This document shows positions 45,384 through 54,593 of a stretch of 63,493 nucleotides of DNA, one piece after another; within the stretch, counting starts at the first letter, position 1; every line of letters begins with the position of its first letter. Both the position numbers and the translations under genes were made by a program. Location of the stretch: assembly GCA_029559475.1 (NCBI GenBank), contig JAKQBN010000050.1:1-63493 (forward strand), given 5' to 3'. The stretch comes from a bacterium. GTDB lineage: Bacteria; UBA4055. Below the pieces are notes generated by a model, which saw only the letters and a list, made by a program, of their open reading frames with translations, was not told where the DNA came from and made no database searches.

Positions 45384-46298
45384 ATGAAACTCATAGTTCT
45401 GGGAAGCAGCGGAGGAGCGCCGACGAGAAGGCGCAACTGCAGTTCGTTCCTGTTAGCCTGCGAGACATACGGGATTATGTTCGACTGCGCGGAAGGGACA
45501 CAGAGGCAGCTCGTCCTGGCAGGATATAAACTGAGCAGGATCAGATACATTTTCATATCCCATCTTCACGCCGATCATTTCGCAGGTCTTATACCGATGC
45601 TTTCTACCAAGAGCATGTTCGGGATCGAAGGCAAGATCACAATATTGGGACCGAAAGGCATAAAGGAGTATTTCGATTTTACGATGGCGATAACCAATTC
45701 AAAGCTATCTTTCGAGATAGAAATAATCGAAGTTCTTGACGGCTCTGAATACAGATTCGACGATTTTTCTGTTACCTCTACCCTGTTAAAGCACCGGATA
45801 GACTGCTTCGGCTATAGAATAAAATTTGATGACAAACCCGGCAATCTGATACCGGAAAAACTCGCCGAATACGGCATCCCTGAAGGACCTGTATGCGGAA
45901 AACTCAAAAAGGGAGAGACCGTCGTTCTATCTGACGGTAGGACAGTCACGCTCAAGGATGTTGCAACGGAAGACAGGCCGGGAAAGATCATCGCGCTTAC
46001 AGGAGACACATACCTGTGTAAAGGTATTTATAAATGCATAGAAAAAGCCGATCTGGCGCTGATCGAATCCACTTTTCTCGAAAGCGAGAAAGAGCGGGCG
46101 GAAAACAGAACCCATCTGACCGCATCGATGGCGGGGAACGTAGCGGAAAGAAGCGGTTTAAAGCATCTTGTACTATACCATTTCAGCGCCCAGTATCCGG
46201 TAACGGATGATTTTAAAACGGAATGCGCGGAAAAATTCAGCGGAAAGATTACACTTGCGGACGATCTTGATGTTATAGATATTAATGATAAAAACTGA
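45384..46298 (+). CDS. rnz: Ribonuclease Z
   Basis: 304 residues, GGGAG upstream of the ATG. The metallo-beta-lactamase motif SHLHADHFAG is complete (His60, His62, Asp64, His65). Further ligands appear at LTGDT and in the C-terminal YHFSAQYP, the Rnz His motif. The opening LGSSGGAPTRRRNCSS is the classical RNase Z start. It removes 3' trailers from tRNA precursors lacking encoded CCA, which fits the tRNA-Leu in this window, where CCA is not encoded. Length is typical. It lies in the operon 10 nt after pcrA. Confidence 0.9.
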   Translation: MKLIVLGSSGGAPTRRRNCSSFLLACETYGIMFDCAEGTQRQLVLAGYKLSRIRYIFISHLHADHFAGLIPMLSTKSMFGIEGKITILGPKGIKEYFDFTMAITNSKLSFEIEIIEVLDGSEYRFDDFSVTSTLLKHRIDCFGYRIKFDDKPGNLIPEKLAEYGIPEGPVCGKLKKGETVVLSDGRTVTLKDVATEDRPGKIIALTGDTYLCKGIYKCIEKADLALIESTFLESEKERAENRTHLTASMAGNVAERSGLKHLVLYHFSAQYPVTDDFKTECAEKFSGKITLADDLDVIDINDKN

Positions 46299-46309
46299 AA
46301 GGATAAGAA

Positions 46310-46972
46310 ATGAAGGACTACAAAAAGGAATTTATATGTTTTCTGATCGAGAACAAATCACTCAAATTCGGTGAATTCACGCTGAAATCAGGCAGACTGT
46401 CGCCTTATTTTCTTAATACGGGAATGCTCTATTCAGGCTCCGCGATAAACAGGCTCGGAAATTTTTATGCTGCGACAATTTCAGACAGAGTAAAAGAAGA
46501 TTATAATGTAGTGTTCGGACCCGCCTACAAAGGCATCCCTCTCGCGGTTTCCTGCGCTTCTTCCCTGTTCTCGGAATTCGGGATAGACAAGTGCTATTCT
46601 TTTAACAGGAAGGAATCTAAAGATCATGGCGATGCTTCAGGTATAATTGTCGGTAAGCCTTTGACGAAAGACGACAGGATCGTTCTTATTGACGATGTTA
46701 TCACCGCGGGAACTGCCATAAGAGAAACGATCGACATTCTGGCTGCTGTCGGAGCCCCGAAGATCGTTTCCGTCGTAGTATCGGTCGACAGAATGGAAAA
46801 AGGCAAAGGCGAACTTTCCGCTATTCAGGAACTCAAACAAAGCCTCGGTATAGAGTTCTACCCTATCGTTAACATAATTGAAATAATGGAATATCTGGAA
46901 GCGGAAAAAATAGTCGGACAGGACATAATAGAAAAGATGAAAGAATACAGAAAACAATACGGCGTGGAATAA
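46310..46972 (+). CDS. pyrE: Orotate phosphoribosyltransferase
   Basis: 220 residues. The PRPP-binding loop IVLIDDVITAGTAIRE is at residues about 124-139. The catalytic flexible loop contains FNRKESKDHGD (Lys102, Lys105, His107). The start FTLKSGRLSPYFLNTG matches PyrE. The enzyme makes OMP from orotate and PRPP in pyrimidine synthesis. It follows rnz by 11 nt, with AAAGGA before the ATG. Confidence 0.92.
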   Translation: MKDYKKEFICFLIENKSLKFGEFTLKSGRLSPYFLNTGMLYSGSAINRLGNFYAATISDRVKEDYNVVFGPAYKGIPLAVSCASSLFSEFGIDKCYSFNRKESKDHGDASGIIVGKPLTKDDRIVLIDDVITAGTAIRETIDILAAVGAPKIVSVVVSVDRMEKGKGELSAIQELKQSLGIEFYPIVNIIEIMEYLEAEKIVGQDIIEKMKEYRKQYGVE

Positions 46973-46985
46973 ATAAAGGATAAAA

Positions 46986-49900
46986 ATGGAATACAGATTA
47001 TATATCTTTCTTGTAAACTACCGCTATCTTCAGGACGTTTATAAAAAAGATCTCGAGATACAGTTCGACAATATAAAACAGCTCATAATACACGAACTGG
47101 GCGCGTTAAACTACGAAATGACCTCTTCTGACAACAGATCTTTAACATTTAAAGATATAACCGGCAATTCGTTCAAAAACGTATTTAAAATGGCTTCTTA
47201 TGCAGAGAGCGTGATATCAAGATTAAGGTCATTATTAAAAGATTTTCAGGGAGAGCTTTTCATCAAACCGGGGATAATAACTTTGGAAGAGGAGGATAAA
47301 AGGCACGCTTTTAAATGGTCGTTCAATTACGATGAGATAAAATCTCTGCCCGACATACTTCTTACTGACAAGACCGCTTTTTCGATCATCGAAAATTATG
47401 ATGTCAGCTTTACCGGTCTTAAAAATATATGGCATACGAAAGGTATCGAGATCAGCCGGGCTCAGAGGATAAGAAAGCTGTATTTCAACAGGGACGAAGA
47501 GAACGGCATAGAGGATTTCATAAATAAACCGTACGATGAAAACGTACTTTTCGTTTACGGCGACAAGGGATCAGGCAAATCCTGCATGATAAACGAAGCG
47601 GTAAAAAGATCCGACAACTCGGGAATAATATTCTTAAGAGAAAAAAAACAGTCGACGAGAGAGTTCAAAGTCCTTCATGAACTTATGTACGATCTACTTT
47701 TCGTTAACAGATATAAAGATGTTGCAGGCATAGACGACGTGATCTCCGCGGTTCAAAATTCGAGCCTGCAGACAATAAATAAAGACAATCTAACATGTCT
47801 GATCAGAATGCTTTTCGGCGATATTTGCGAGAACGGGAATATTCTGTTCTGTTACGGAGATTACAGAACAAGCCTGAAAACCGCACTGGACGACTGTCTG
47901 AAGATCACTCAGAGAAAAACGGTCGTTATAATAGACGATCATCAGTGGATGAGCAGGAACTGCGAGGAGTTGCTTCTCGGGCTTATAGATCATCCTGACC
48001 GTAAATTGAGGCTGATACTAGTTTCCGACGATAAAAATAATTCCAATAATATAAAGATCCCAGTGAGATTTTTAAAAGTATCCGAGATAAATAAAGTTCA
48101 GATATCGAAGCTTCTCCAGATGGCCTATCCGCATACAAAGATCTCGGGAAAAACTGCGGACTTTATACACAGGGTCACAGAAGGCAATCTTTATACCGCT
48201 GTTTCATATATCGAATATCTGATCGAAAAAGACGCGATAACTGTGAATGACGGAAAAGTTGAACTGAGACAGGCTGAAGGCTTTTCAGTACCAGACAATC
48301 TGTCAGATATTTATACCGAAAAGCTTAATTCGCTTTCTGAGAACGCCGTTACTCTTTTAAAGATCGTTTCTATAATCGGCGAGCAGTTCTACAACAGCGA
48401 TCTGGACTGGCTGCTGCATACGATAAATTATCCTTTCGATGAAGCTGCAGGTCTTGCGGAGCTGGAAGAAAAAGGAATGATCTCGAACAACGGCGATTTT
48501 TATTCTATAAACGAACCTTCTCTTATCAGCGGGATTTATAAAACGGTGAAAGATCCTAATAAAAAACTCCTTCACAAGCTACTCGCTGAACTTTTTGAAA
48601 CAAAAGGGTATGAGGATTTCGGATTCAAGGTGTTCTTTCATTCGTACAGGGCGGAAGACTATGAGAAACTGCTTCCCCTGCTTCCGGAACTGATCGCGGC
48701 ATCCCACTCCAGACTTCATTTTGCGGCGCTCAGGAACATGCTTGAGATCTCCGACAAACTTCTTTTTAAATTATGCATGAAAGACAATCTTTACCCCCCT
48801 GAATTGTGGTTAAAGAACCTGATGAGCACAAAATGGCTTTTTGACAGAACTGATCCTGCCGATCATATAAAAAGATTCGAGAAAGCAGTTGAATATCTCG
48901 AAAAGATCGGAAAGAAAGAATTATCAGCTGATCTTTACGAGATCCTGATCGGATTCTACATAGAGAGCGGTAAATTTAAGAAAGCTGAGAGCGCGCTGAA
49001 CACTGCCGTCCAGACAGCCGAAGAGAAAGATCTGAAGCATAGTCTGTATCAGCTCTTGATCTTAAAAACAGTAAATCTGATTAAAACAGGCAGGACAATT
49101 GAAGCGGCAGCGGAGTTTGAAAGAACCGAGCAGATAAGTAAAGAAGCCGGAGTTAAAGGTGAGTCCGATTATTATGTTTTCGCGCGGGCGATGTATCTGT
49201 ACAACAACGGCGAAGTCAGGCAGGCTCTTGAACTTTTAAAAAGTCTCTTAGATAAATTTTCACTGGAGCTGAATTTCGGCAGGATCAGCTCGATCTTGAA
49301 GCTTTTAATAGAATTATCTATAAGGGCAAGAGATTATAAATCCGCGGAAGACTACTGCAAATTCATGCTCAGTTCCGGAAAAGATCAGAACGACGAGAAT
49401 AATACTATTACGGGTAATATCCTCCTCGCTCGTCTTTACAGTTATCAGAATAAATTCCTGCAGTCGATATCGATCCTCGAATCGGTCGCTGCCTCTGTCA
49501 AAAACCGCGAACTGTATTACGAAGCATTGTATTTGTTAGGCTCGATCTATCAGTTTTTCGGAGAGACCGAGATGTCCGAAAAAACTTTCAAGACCGCGCT
49601 GGAAAAAATCAAGGATTCCGGTTCGGATCTGTACCTGAAATTCTCTTTCAAGCTCGCGCTTCTTTACGCATATACGGATGATTTTGAAAAGTCTAATGAA
49701 TTTCTGAAAAAATGCGCGAAAGCAAAGTTTTTTGAAGCTGAAATGCTCTTTAAGATAATTAATTATAAAAAAAGGCAGTCTGACGATTCGGAAATGGACA
49801 TGATTCTCAAAGAGCTCTATTCTACATCTCAGTCAAACAATAAAGACCTTCTGTTCGAAACGGAACTTGTTCTGTTAAAGATACTGTATTCAAAAAGAAA

Positions 49901-50099
49901 ATATCAGGCCTGCAGAGAGCTTTCAGACCGCATGAACACGATCTCAGGTCAGATCGAGGATTATAATCTTACATTAGAATTTAATAAATTCAGTAAGATT
50001 TTAATAAAAAGCACGTATAAAACACGCAGAGCGGTCAGTGAAAAAACAAAGGTAAGCCCGTCCGTAAGAAAAAGGGTCAGGAACAGGAGAAGTATATAA
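46986..50099 (+). CDS. Large AAA-type ATPase with TPR C-terminus, function unknown
   Basis: 1037 residues. Residues 1-150 form an N-terminal domain I do not recognise; it begins YRLYIFLVNYRYLQ and might be a degenerate cyclase-type domain. An AAA_16/STAND-like ATPase follows, with Walker A GDKGSGKS near 192-199 and Walker B TVVIIDDHQWM near 313-322. From about 640 to 1000 are TPR-like helical pairs (QALELLKSLLDKF, LYYEALYLLGSIYQFFGE). This layout is that of MalT-like and cyclase-linked signalling ATPases, but no DNA-binding output domain is visible; the C-terminus is merely very basic (RKRVRNRRSI). It sits between pyrE and murA with 13 and 12 nt gaps, so it is co-expressed with housekeeping genes. 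Confidence 0.65.
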   Translation: MEYRLYIFLVNYRYLQDVYKKDLEIQFDNIKQLIIHELGALNYEMTSSDNRSLTFKDITGNSFKNVFKMASYAESVISRLRSLLKDFQGELFIKPGIITLEEEDKRHAFKWSFNYDEIKSLPDILLTDKTAFSIIENYDVSFTGLKNIWHTKGIEISRAQRIRKLYFNRDEENGIEDFINKPYDENVLFVYGDKGSGKSCMINEAVKRSDNSGIIFLREKKQSTREFKVLHELMYDLLFVNRYKDVAGIDDVISAVQNSSLQTINKDNLTCLIRMLFGDICENGNILFCYGDYRTSLKTALDDCLKITQRKTVVIIDDHQWMSRNCEELLLGLIDHPDRKLRLILVSDDKNNSNNIKIPVRFLKVSEINKVQISKLLQMAYPHTKISGKTADFIHRVTEGNLYTAVSYIEYLIEKDAITVNDGKVELRQAEGFSVPDNLSDIYTEKLNSLSENAVTLLKIVSIIGEQFYNSDLDWLLHTINYPFDEAAGLAELEEKGMISNNGDFYSINEPSLISGIYKTVKDPNKKLLHKLLAELFETKGYEDFGFKVFFHSYRAEDYEKLLPLLPELIAASHSRLHFAALRNMLEISDKLLFKLCMKDNLYPPELWLKNLMSTKWLFDRTDPADHIKRFEKAVEYLEKIGKKELSADLYEILIGFYIESGKFKKAESALNTAVQTAEEKDLKHSLYQLLILKTVNLIKTGRTIEAAAEFERTEQISKEAGVKGESDYYVFARAMYLYNNGEVRQALELLKSLLDKFSLELNFGRISSILKLLIELSIRARDYKSAEDYCKFMLSSGKDQNDENNTITGNILLARLYSYQNKFLQSISILESVAASVKNRELYYEALYLLGSIYQFFGETEMSEKTFKTALEKIKDSGSDLYLKFSFKLALLYAYTDDFEKSNEFLKKCAKAKFFEAEMLFKIINYKKRQSDDSEMDMILKELYSTSQSNNKDLLFETELVLLKILYSKRKYQACRELSDRMNTISGQIEDYNLTLEFNKFSKILIKSTYKTRRAVSEKTKVSPSVRKRVRNRRSI

Positions 50100-50111
50100 A
50101 GGAGAAATCAG

Positions 50112-51407
50112 ATGGCGAACAATGATTATTTTCAAGTGACCGGCGGGAAAAAACTCGCAGGCACTATAGTGCCCTCAGGCAACAAGAATGAAGCTCTCCC
50201 TGCCATCGCGGCAGCGCTTTTAACCGAAGAGGAAGTCGTTATTGAGAACATACCTGATATTCTCGATACGCGGCACATGATAGATATCGCCGCAGATCTC
50301 GGTGTTAAAGTTAAAAAGATCAGCGGGAATGATTATTCTTTTAAAGCATGGAAAATTACTAAGGACAGGCTTGATACTGCGCTTTCGTCAGCTATAAGAA
50401 GTTCGCTTCTTTTTCTCGCGCCGATGCTGCTCCGGAAGGGAACAGTGCCTCTTCCACTTTCCGGCGGAGATAAGATAGGAAAAAGGAGGATCGATTCCCA
50501 CCTTTTCGCTTTTGAAAAGCTTGGAGTTACGATAAATGATGCCGGCAGCGAGTGCGTGCTTACCGCAAAAAAACTTAAGGGAACTGATTTCTTACTGGAT
50601 GAGGCTTCAGTCATGGCCACAGAGAACGCGGTCATGCTCGCTGTACTCACGCCCGGAACGACATCGATATACAACGCCGCCTGCGAGCCCCACGTTCAGA
50701 ACCTGTGCATAATGCTGAACAACATGGGAGCGGTCATATCGGGCATAGGTACGAACAGGATAGTGATCAAAGGAGTGAAAAAACTTCACGGAACCAGGCA
50801 CAGAATACTGCCCGATCATATCGAGACGGGATCTTTCATGGGGCTTGCCGCGGTCATCGGGGGCGGAGTGACTATAAAAGGCGCATATACTCCGCACATG
50901 GAGATAATCTTTCCCGCATTTAGAAAACTGGGTATAGAGTATAAAGTGACAGGTAACGACATCTTCATTCCCGGGAATCAGAAACCACGTATCGAAGAGG
51001 ACTTTGGCGGAAGCATTCCTTCGATATCCGACCAGCCGTGGCCGTCATTTCCGGCGGATCTGACGAGTATTATGGTCGTAGCGGCAGTATTTTCGAAAGG
51101 AACAATTATAATTCATGAGAAAATGTTCGAAGGCAGGCTGTTCTTCGTCGATTCGCTTATCAGGATGGGCGCGAAAGTCGTACTGTGCGATCCCCACAGA
51201 GTGGTTGTTTCAGGACCGGGCAGGCTTAAACCTACCGAACTGTCCTCACCGGACATCAGGGCCGGAATGGCGCTTCTTATAGCGGCTCTGGCCGCTAAAG
51301 GTACCACGGTCATAAAGAATATTAAGCAGATCGACAGAGGATACCAGGATATCGATCTTAAACTTAAAGGACTGGGCGCCGGAATAACGAGGATAGTTAA
51401 AGATTAA
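50112..51407 (+). CDS. murA: UDP-N-acetylglucosamine 1-carboxyvinyltransferase MurA, Asp-type active site
   Basis: 431 residues, GGAG before the ATG. The opening LAGTIVPSGNKNEALPAIAA binds the UDP-sugar (Lys25-Asn26). The active-site loop reads LSGGDKIGKRRIDSHLF: the Cys of E. coli MurA (Cys115) is replaced by Asp120. Further conserved parts are the loop at ASVMATENAVMLAV and the C-terminal KQIDRGYQDIDLKLKGLGA. The enzyme adds enolpyruvate to UDP-GlcNAc, the first committed step of peptidoglycan synthesis. A Cys-to-Asp change at this place is known in Mycobacterium, Chlamydia and Borrelia and gives fosfomycin insensitivity with activity kept. Cytoplasmic. It overlaps the next gene by 1 nt (TAATG). 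Confidence 0.9.
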   Translation: MANNDYFQVTGGKKLAGTIVPSGNKNEALPAIAAALLTEEEVVIENIPDILDTRHMIDIAADLGVKVKKISGNDYSFKAWKITKDRLDTALSSAIRSSLLFLAPMLLRKGTVPLPLSGGDKIGKRRIDSHLFAFEKLGVTINDAGSECVLTAKKLKGTDFLLDEASVMATENAVMLAVLTPGTTSIYNAACEPHVQNLCIMLNNMGAVISGIGTNRIVIKGVKKLHGTRHRILPDHIETGSFMGLAAVIGGGVTIKGAYTPHMEIIFPAFRKLGIEYKVTGNDIFIPGNQKPRIEEDFGGSIPSISDQPWPSFPADLTSIMVVAAVFSKGTIIIHEKMFEGRLFFVDSLIRMGAKVVLCDPHRVVVSGPGRLKPTELSSPDIRAGMALLIAALAAKGTTVIKNIKQIDRGYQDIDLKLKGLGAGITRIVKD

Positions 51408-51958
51408 TGAGCCTTTTAACAATAATACTGACCGCTATAGGCATAAGTCTTGCGATCACAGGCATTAAAATGACGAAATACATTCTGTCGGCGAAAAAAG
51501 AACATTCGCTTCTTGTTTTTGATAATATCGACAAGTGGTACAGATCTGTTGCGGGAAATGAAGATCAAAATATAATTTCCGGCTTCGAGAAAGAGATCGA
51601 CCATATGTTCGAAAAGAAAGTTCTCAAAACCTCGGTCCTCAATTTTACCGATAAATTTATAGCGGATTATTTAGATCACATATCGCTTAACTCAGAAGCT
51701 GAAAATAAAAGCGTCGAATTCGAAAAACTTGCCGGGACCGGTCTTAAAAAAAGCCGCCAGAGCCTGAAGATACTGTCTCTTACCTACGGATACAATTATA
51801 ATCTGGCGAATTATTCCTATCTTAACTACTGGTATATTCTGCGGGGTAATTACAGCCTCTATAATTCAGGTAAAGCTGACTCTGAAGGTAAAAATTATAC
51901 TTTAAAAGACATCAGTGAGCCTTTTGAAATTCTAAGGTATTATTTTAAAGGTAATTAA
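51407..51958 (+). CDS. Small single-pass membrane protein of unknown function
   Basis: 183 residues. One N-terminal helix (LLTIILTAIGISLAITGIKM) is followed by a charged soluble part with several aromatic residues (NYNLANYSYLNYWYIL). I recognise no family. It starts on the last base of the murA stop, so translation is coupled to murA. Its 3' end overlaps the convergent phosphatase gene by 4 nt, leaving no room for a terminator between them. A role in envelope growth next to murA would be natural but is only positional inference. Confidence 0.6.
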   Translation: MSLLTIILTAIGISLAITGIKMTKYILSAKKEHSLLVFDNIDKWYRSVAGNEDQNIISGFEKEIDHMFEKKVLKTSVLNFTDKFIADYLDHISLNSEAENKSVEFEKLAGTGLKKSRQSLKILSLTYGYNYNLANYSYLNYWYILRGNYSLYNSGKADSEGKNYTLKDISEPFEILRYYFKGN

Positions 51959-53121
51959 AAAAGTTTCAATACAACGTGCTTGAGATACTTTTTCTCGATG
52001 ATCTCGGCTATGTCTTTTATGAGCTGAACGCGCATTTTATACTGAAGATCGAAGTGATATTCATTTGATGAAGTTCCCAAAAGGAAAAGTACCGAATCCG
52101 AATTAAGGATCATTTTCACTATCCTCTCCCCTGCTCCGTCTCCCGTTTTATCCGGATCCGCATTATCCCTGAGCATTCTTTCCACTCTTGAAAGTGTCAT
52201 TACTCCTTCAGTGACAAGATCGACATTCTCCATTTTGCTTATCGGCGGGAGGCCGTCGTTCAGATTTATCATAGTGTCTTTGAATTTAAATCCCAGCTCG
52301 CGCGAAATAATATCGGATGTAGTGCCGCCGGAGATAATCTTTTTTCCGTTGAATTCGGCGAACTGCCTTGCAAAGCTGAAGTCCTTTTCTTTCGAAGCGG
52401 GTGCGCCTGAGCAAATAAGCAGCTTTCTCGGCTCTCTGAAATGAACCGATAGTACGCTCGAATCGTCCTTTAAAGTGAATTTATCGTTCATTTCAGCTTT
52501 ATTTACGATCTTTTCGGCTATCACCCTAGCCGATATATCAGGATCTTCTGAAAGTGATTTGAGAATGTATTCCTCAGCGCCTTTTCTCTCCCATTCCACA
52601 TCGAATCCCAGGCCGGACTGAGATACCCCGTCCGTAAAAGCGATTATCCTGTCGCCCGTTCTAGGAATGAACGAAGACAGGTAAATTTTTTTTCCTTTAT
52701 GCTTTTCTCCGGTAAGTTCTATGTAATTCCATCCGGGATCGAATACGGACAGGTTCCTGACTATAACAGGCAACGGGCTGTCGTAAACTATCAGATCGGC
52801 TTTCTCTGAACCTCGGATGTCGATTATAACGAAAGTCGAATAACTGACCCGCCTTTCGCTGCATTCCGGAAGGATGTTCATAATAAGCTCTGAAGCTTCA
52901 GAAATATCTTTATGCTCGGATATGAAATTCAAAGCCATCGAAGCTGTCAGGCTTGCAAGAACATTGGCCTTGATCCCGCTTCCCATTCCGTCCGAAAGGA
53001 CCGCGATCTTCCGGTTCTCTTCTTTTATGTATTTTTTTGTAATGACATCACCGAAAGAATACTGTCCGTTCTTCGATTTCTGAAAATGATCTATATCTGT
53101 AAATATTTCTTTATTTTTCAT
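51955..53121 (-). CDS. SpoIIE/PP2C-type serine phosphatase of the redox-signalling operon
   Basis: 388 residues, no membrane segment. The PP2C metal sites are visible: VLSDGMGSGIKANVLAS near residues 40-58, IIAFTDGVSQSG near 160, and LKDDSSVLSV near 220. The C-terminal 155 residues (from LLICSGAPASKEKDF) form an extra domain that I do not recognise. SpoIIE phosphatases usually dephosphorylate anti-anti-sigma or related proteins, and homologues are known beside [FeFe]-hydrogenase genes. It overlaps the Fe-S/PAS gene by 11 nt, so the two are made together. It is the last gene of the operon. Confidence 0.75.
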   Translation of the reverse strand: MKNKEIFTDIDHFQKSKNGQYSFGDVITKKYIKEENRKIAVLSDGMGSGIKANVLASLTASMALNFISEHKDISEASELIMNILPECSERRVSYSTFVIIDIRGSEKADLIVYDSPLPVIVRNLSVFDPGWNYIELTGEKHKGKKIYLSSFIPRTGDRIIAFTDGVSQSGLGFDVEWERKGAEEYILKSLSEDPDISARVIAEKIVNKAEMNDKFTLKDDSSVLSVHFREPRKLLICSGAPASKEKDFSFARQFAEFNGKKIISGGTTSDIISRELGFKFKDTMINLNDGLPPISKMENVDLVTEGVMTLSRVERMLRDNADPDKTGDGAGERIVKMILNSDSVLFLLGTSSNEYHFDLQYKMRVQLIKDIAEIIEKKYLKHVVLKLF

Positions 53122-54214
53122 TTTCCGACAGAAGCCTTATTACTGAACTTAGAACATTTTCGGTCTTGGATGCGTTCTCACCCAGAAGATATGCGATCTT
53201 CTGCACAGTGTCCAGGTTCTCCCTGATGACATTCTCCGCTCGTTTTCTTACTTCCTCGTTCCTTACGTCCGGCATGCTCAGATCCAGAAAAACTGCGCCT
53301 GCGGTCTTGTTCTTTTCTATTGTAAAAAGCGTGATGTTCATTTTCTTACCGTTGTGAACAACATCTTTTGAGTAAGTGTCCTCGCCGCTTTCCATGAGTG
53401 CGGAAAAAAGCTGGTGATGAGAAAAAACCGATCTGAGGTCGGCACCTTTCAGTCCCGGATTTATCTCTTCGATAACTTCAATATCATCACCCATTAGTTT
53501 GGCGAAAGCGGAATTTGATTCGATGATGGTAAGCCGGTCATCTACGATCACGAATCCTGAAGGCATCTTTTTTAATAGAGATACCGAAAGCTCGGCAGTG
53601 TCTTTTGCGATCGCCAGCTCTCTGCTTCTTTTTACTCTTTCCGTAATATCGAAAAGAACGCTGACAAATCCTGCAGCCGCGCCTGATCTGTCTGTAAAAA
53701 CGGCTTTATGAAGTTCGATCGTTATAGTGTCGCCACCGGGATACTTTACATCAGCCTCGACCACCTGTTTCACGGGGTTTTTCAACAGACTCGCGTTAAG
53801 CTTTTCGTTAAGCTCGTTGTAAAGCTTGTTGTCGGAGTATTCAAACAGCTTCTTGTCCTTTATGTCGAACCTTTTTATTCCGGCTATATCTTCGTAGGCT
53901 TTATTGCATCCTATGGCCCTTCCTTCGATATCCTCATAAAGGATCGGAGCTGGAACGGCATCAAGGATCTCCTGATTTAAAAAGAGGCTGTCCCTTAATT
54001 CTTTCTCTTTTTTCTTGAGTTTTTCGATTATCTTTTTCGAAAGGACTACGCACATCGAAGGCTTTGCAGTACCGTCGAGCATCGCAGCGGCGAATTCCCG
54101 GCATGTTTTATAGCCGCATCCGCCACAGTCGATCTCGTCTGCTTTATCAAAGATCTCGATAAAGGTCAGAGCCTTTTTTATGTCGTTTTCCGAATATGTT
54201 TTATTACCTGCCAT
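53111..54214 (-). CDS. Fe-S cluster/PAS sensor protein
   Basis: 367 residues from ATG 54214, one base after the TAA of the receiver gene; a longer frame reaching 54328 would run inside that gene and is rejected. The N-terminus has a four-Cys cluster, Cys30-x2-Cys33-x4-Cys38 and Cys55 (IDCGGCGYKTC), the 4Fe-4S domain of electron-transfer and hydrogenase proteins. A PAS domain covers about 80-200 (ILDAVPAPILYEDIEGRAIG, ending FDITERVKRSREL). A second PAS covers about 215-330 (KKMPSGFVIVDDRLTIIESN). A helical C-terminus ends the chain, with no kinase or phosphatase domain. The chain probably senses redox state and passes it to the overlapping SpoIIE phosphatase. Confidence 0.75.
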   Translation of the reverse strand: MAGNKTYSENDIKKALTFIEIFDKADEIDCGGCGYKTCREFAAAMLDGTAKPSMCVVLSKKIIEKLKKKEKELRDSLFLNQEILDAVPAPILYEDIEGRAIGCNKAYEDIAGIKRFDIKDKKLFEYSDNKLYNELNEKLNASLLKNPVKQVVEADVKYPGGDTITIELHKAVFTDRSGAAAGFVSVLFDITERVKRSRELAIAKDTAELSVSLLKKMPSGFVIVDDRLTIIESNSAFAKLMGDDIEVIEEINPGLKGADLRSVFSHHQLFSALMESGEDTYSKDVVHNGKKMNITLFTIEKNKTAGAVFLDLSMPDVRNEEVRKRAENVIRENLDTVQKIAYLLGENASKTENVLSSVIRLLSENEK

Positions 54215-54215
54215 A

Positions 54216-54584
54216 TTATTTATTAAGCACTCTGTTAACGAGTGCTGATAATTTTTCAAGATCGACGGGTTTCTGCAAAACGGATTTAACATTCGGGATA
54301 TCGATGTCAAATATCTCCTGTCCCGCATTAGCTATGGATGAAGTTATTATGATCGGTATCGCGACCTTTTCGTCAAGCATCTGCTGAGCGAACACAAAAC
54401 CTTCGTCAGGCTGTTCCATCATTACGTCCACTATCATCAGGTCCGGTGAAAACTCCCTGATCTCTTTTCTTCCAATAGTAGTGTTCAATGCGGTTCTTAT
54501 CTCGTAGCCCTGGCCCTTAAAAAATGCGCTGTAGGCAGTAAGAATATCGGTATCATCGTCAATAAGAAGTATTTTCTTGGCCAT
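54216..54584 (-). CDS. Single-domain response regulator receiver
   Basis: 122 residues, a complete REC domain and nothing else. Acidic pair Asp10-Asp11, phosphoacceptor Asp53 (LMIVDVMMEQPDEGF), Ser/Thr at IITSSIA and Lys in LQKPVD. The sequence after the phosphoacceptor is shared with the REC of the Rex fusion and the receiver at 60976. With no output domain it likely acts as a phosphate carrier or binds a partner. It lies 9 nt after the Rex-REC gene. Confidence 0.85.
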   Translation of the reverse strand: MAKKILLIDDDTDILTAYSAFFKGQGYEIRTALNTTIGRKEIREFSPDLMIVDVMMEQPDEGFVFAQQMLDEKVAIPIIITSSIANAGQEIFDIDIPNVKSVLQKPVDLEKLSALVNRVLNK

Positions 54585-54593
54585 TTATCCCCC

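Noticed and set aside
54214-54328. Longer N-terminus of the Fe-S/PAS protein
   Set aside because: It would read through the 3' end of the receiver gene in another frame. The ATG at 54214 directly after the receiver stop fits translational coupling.
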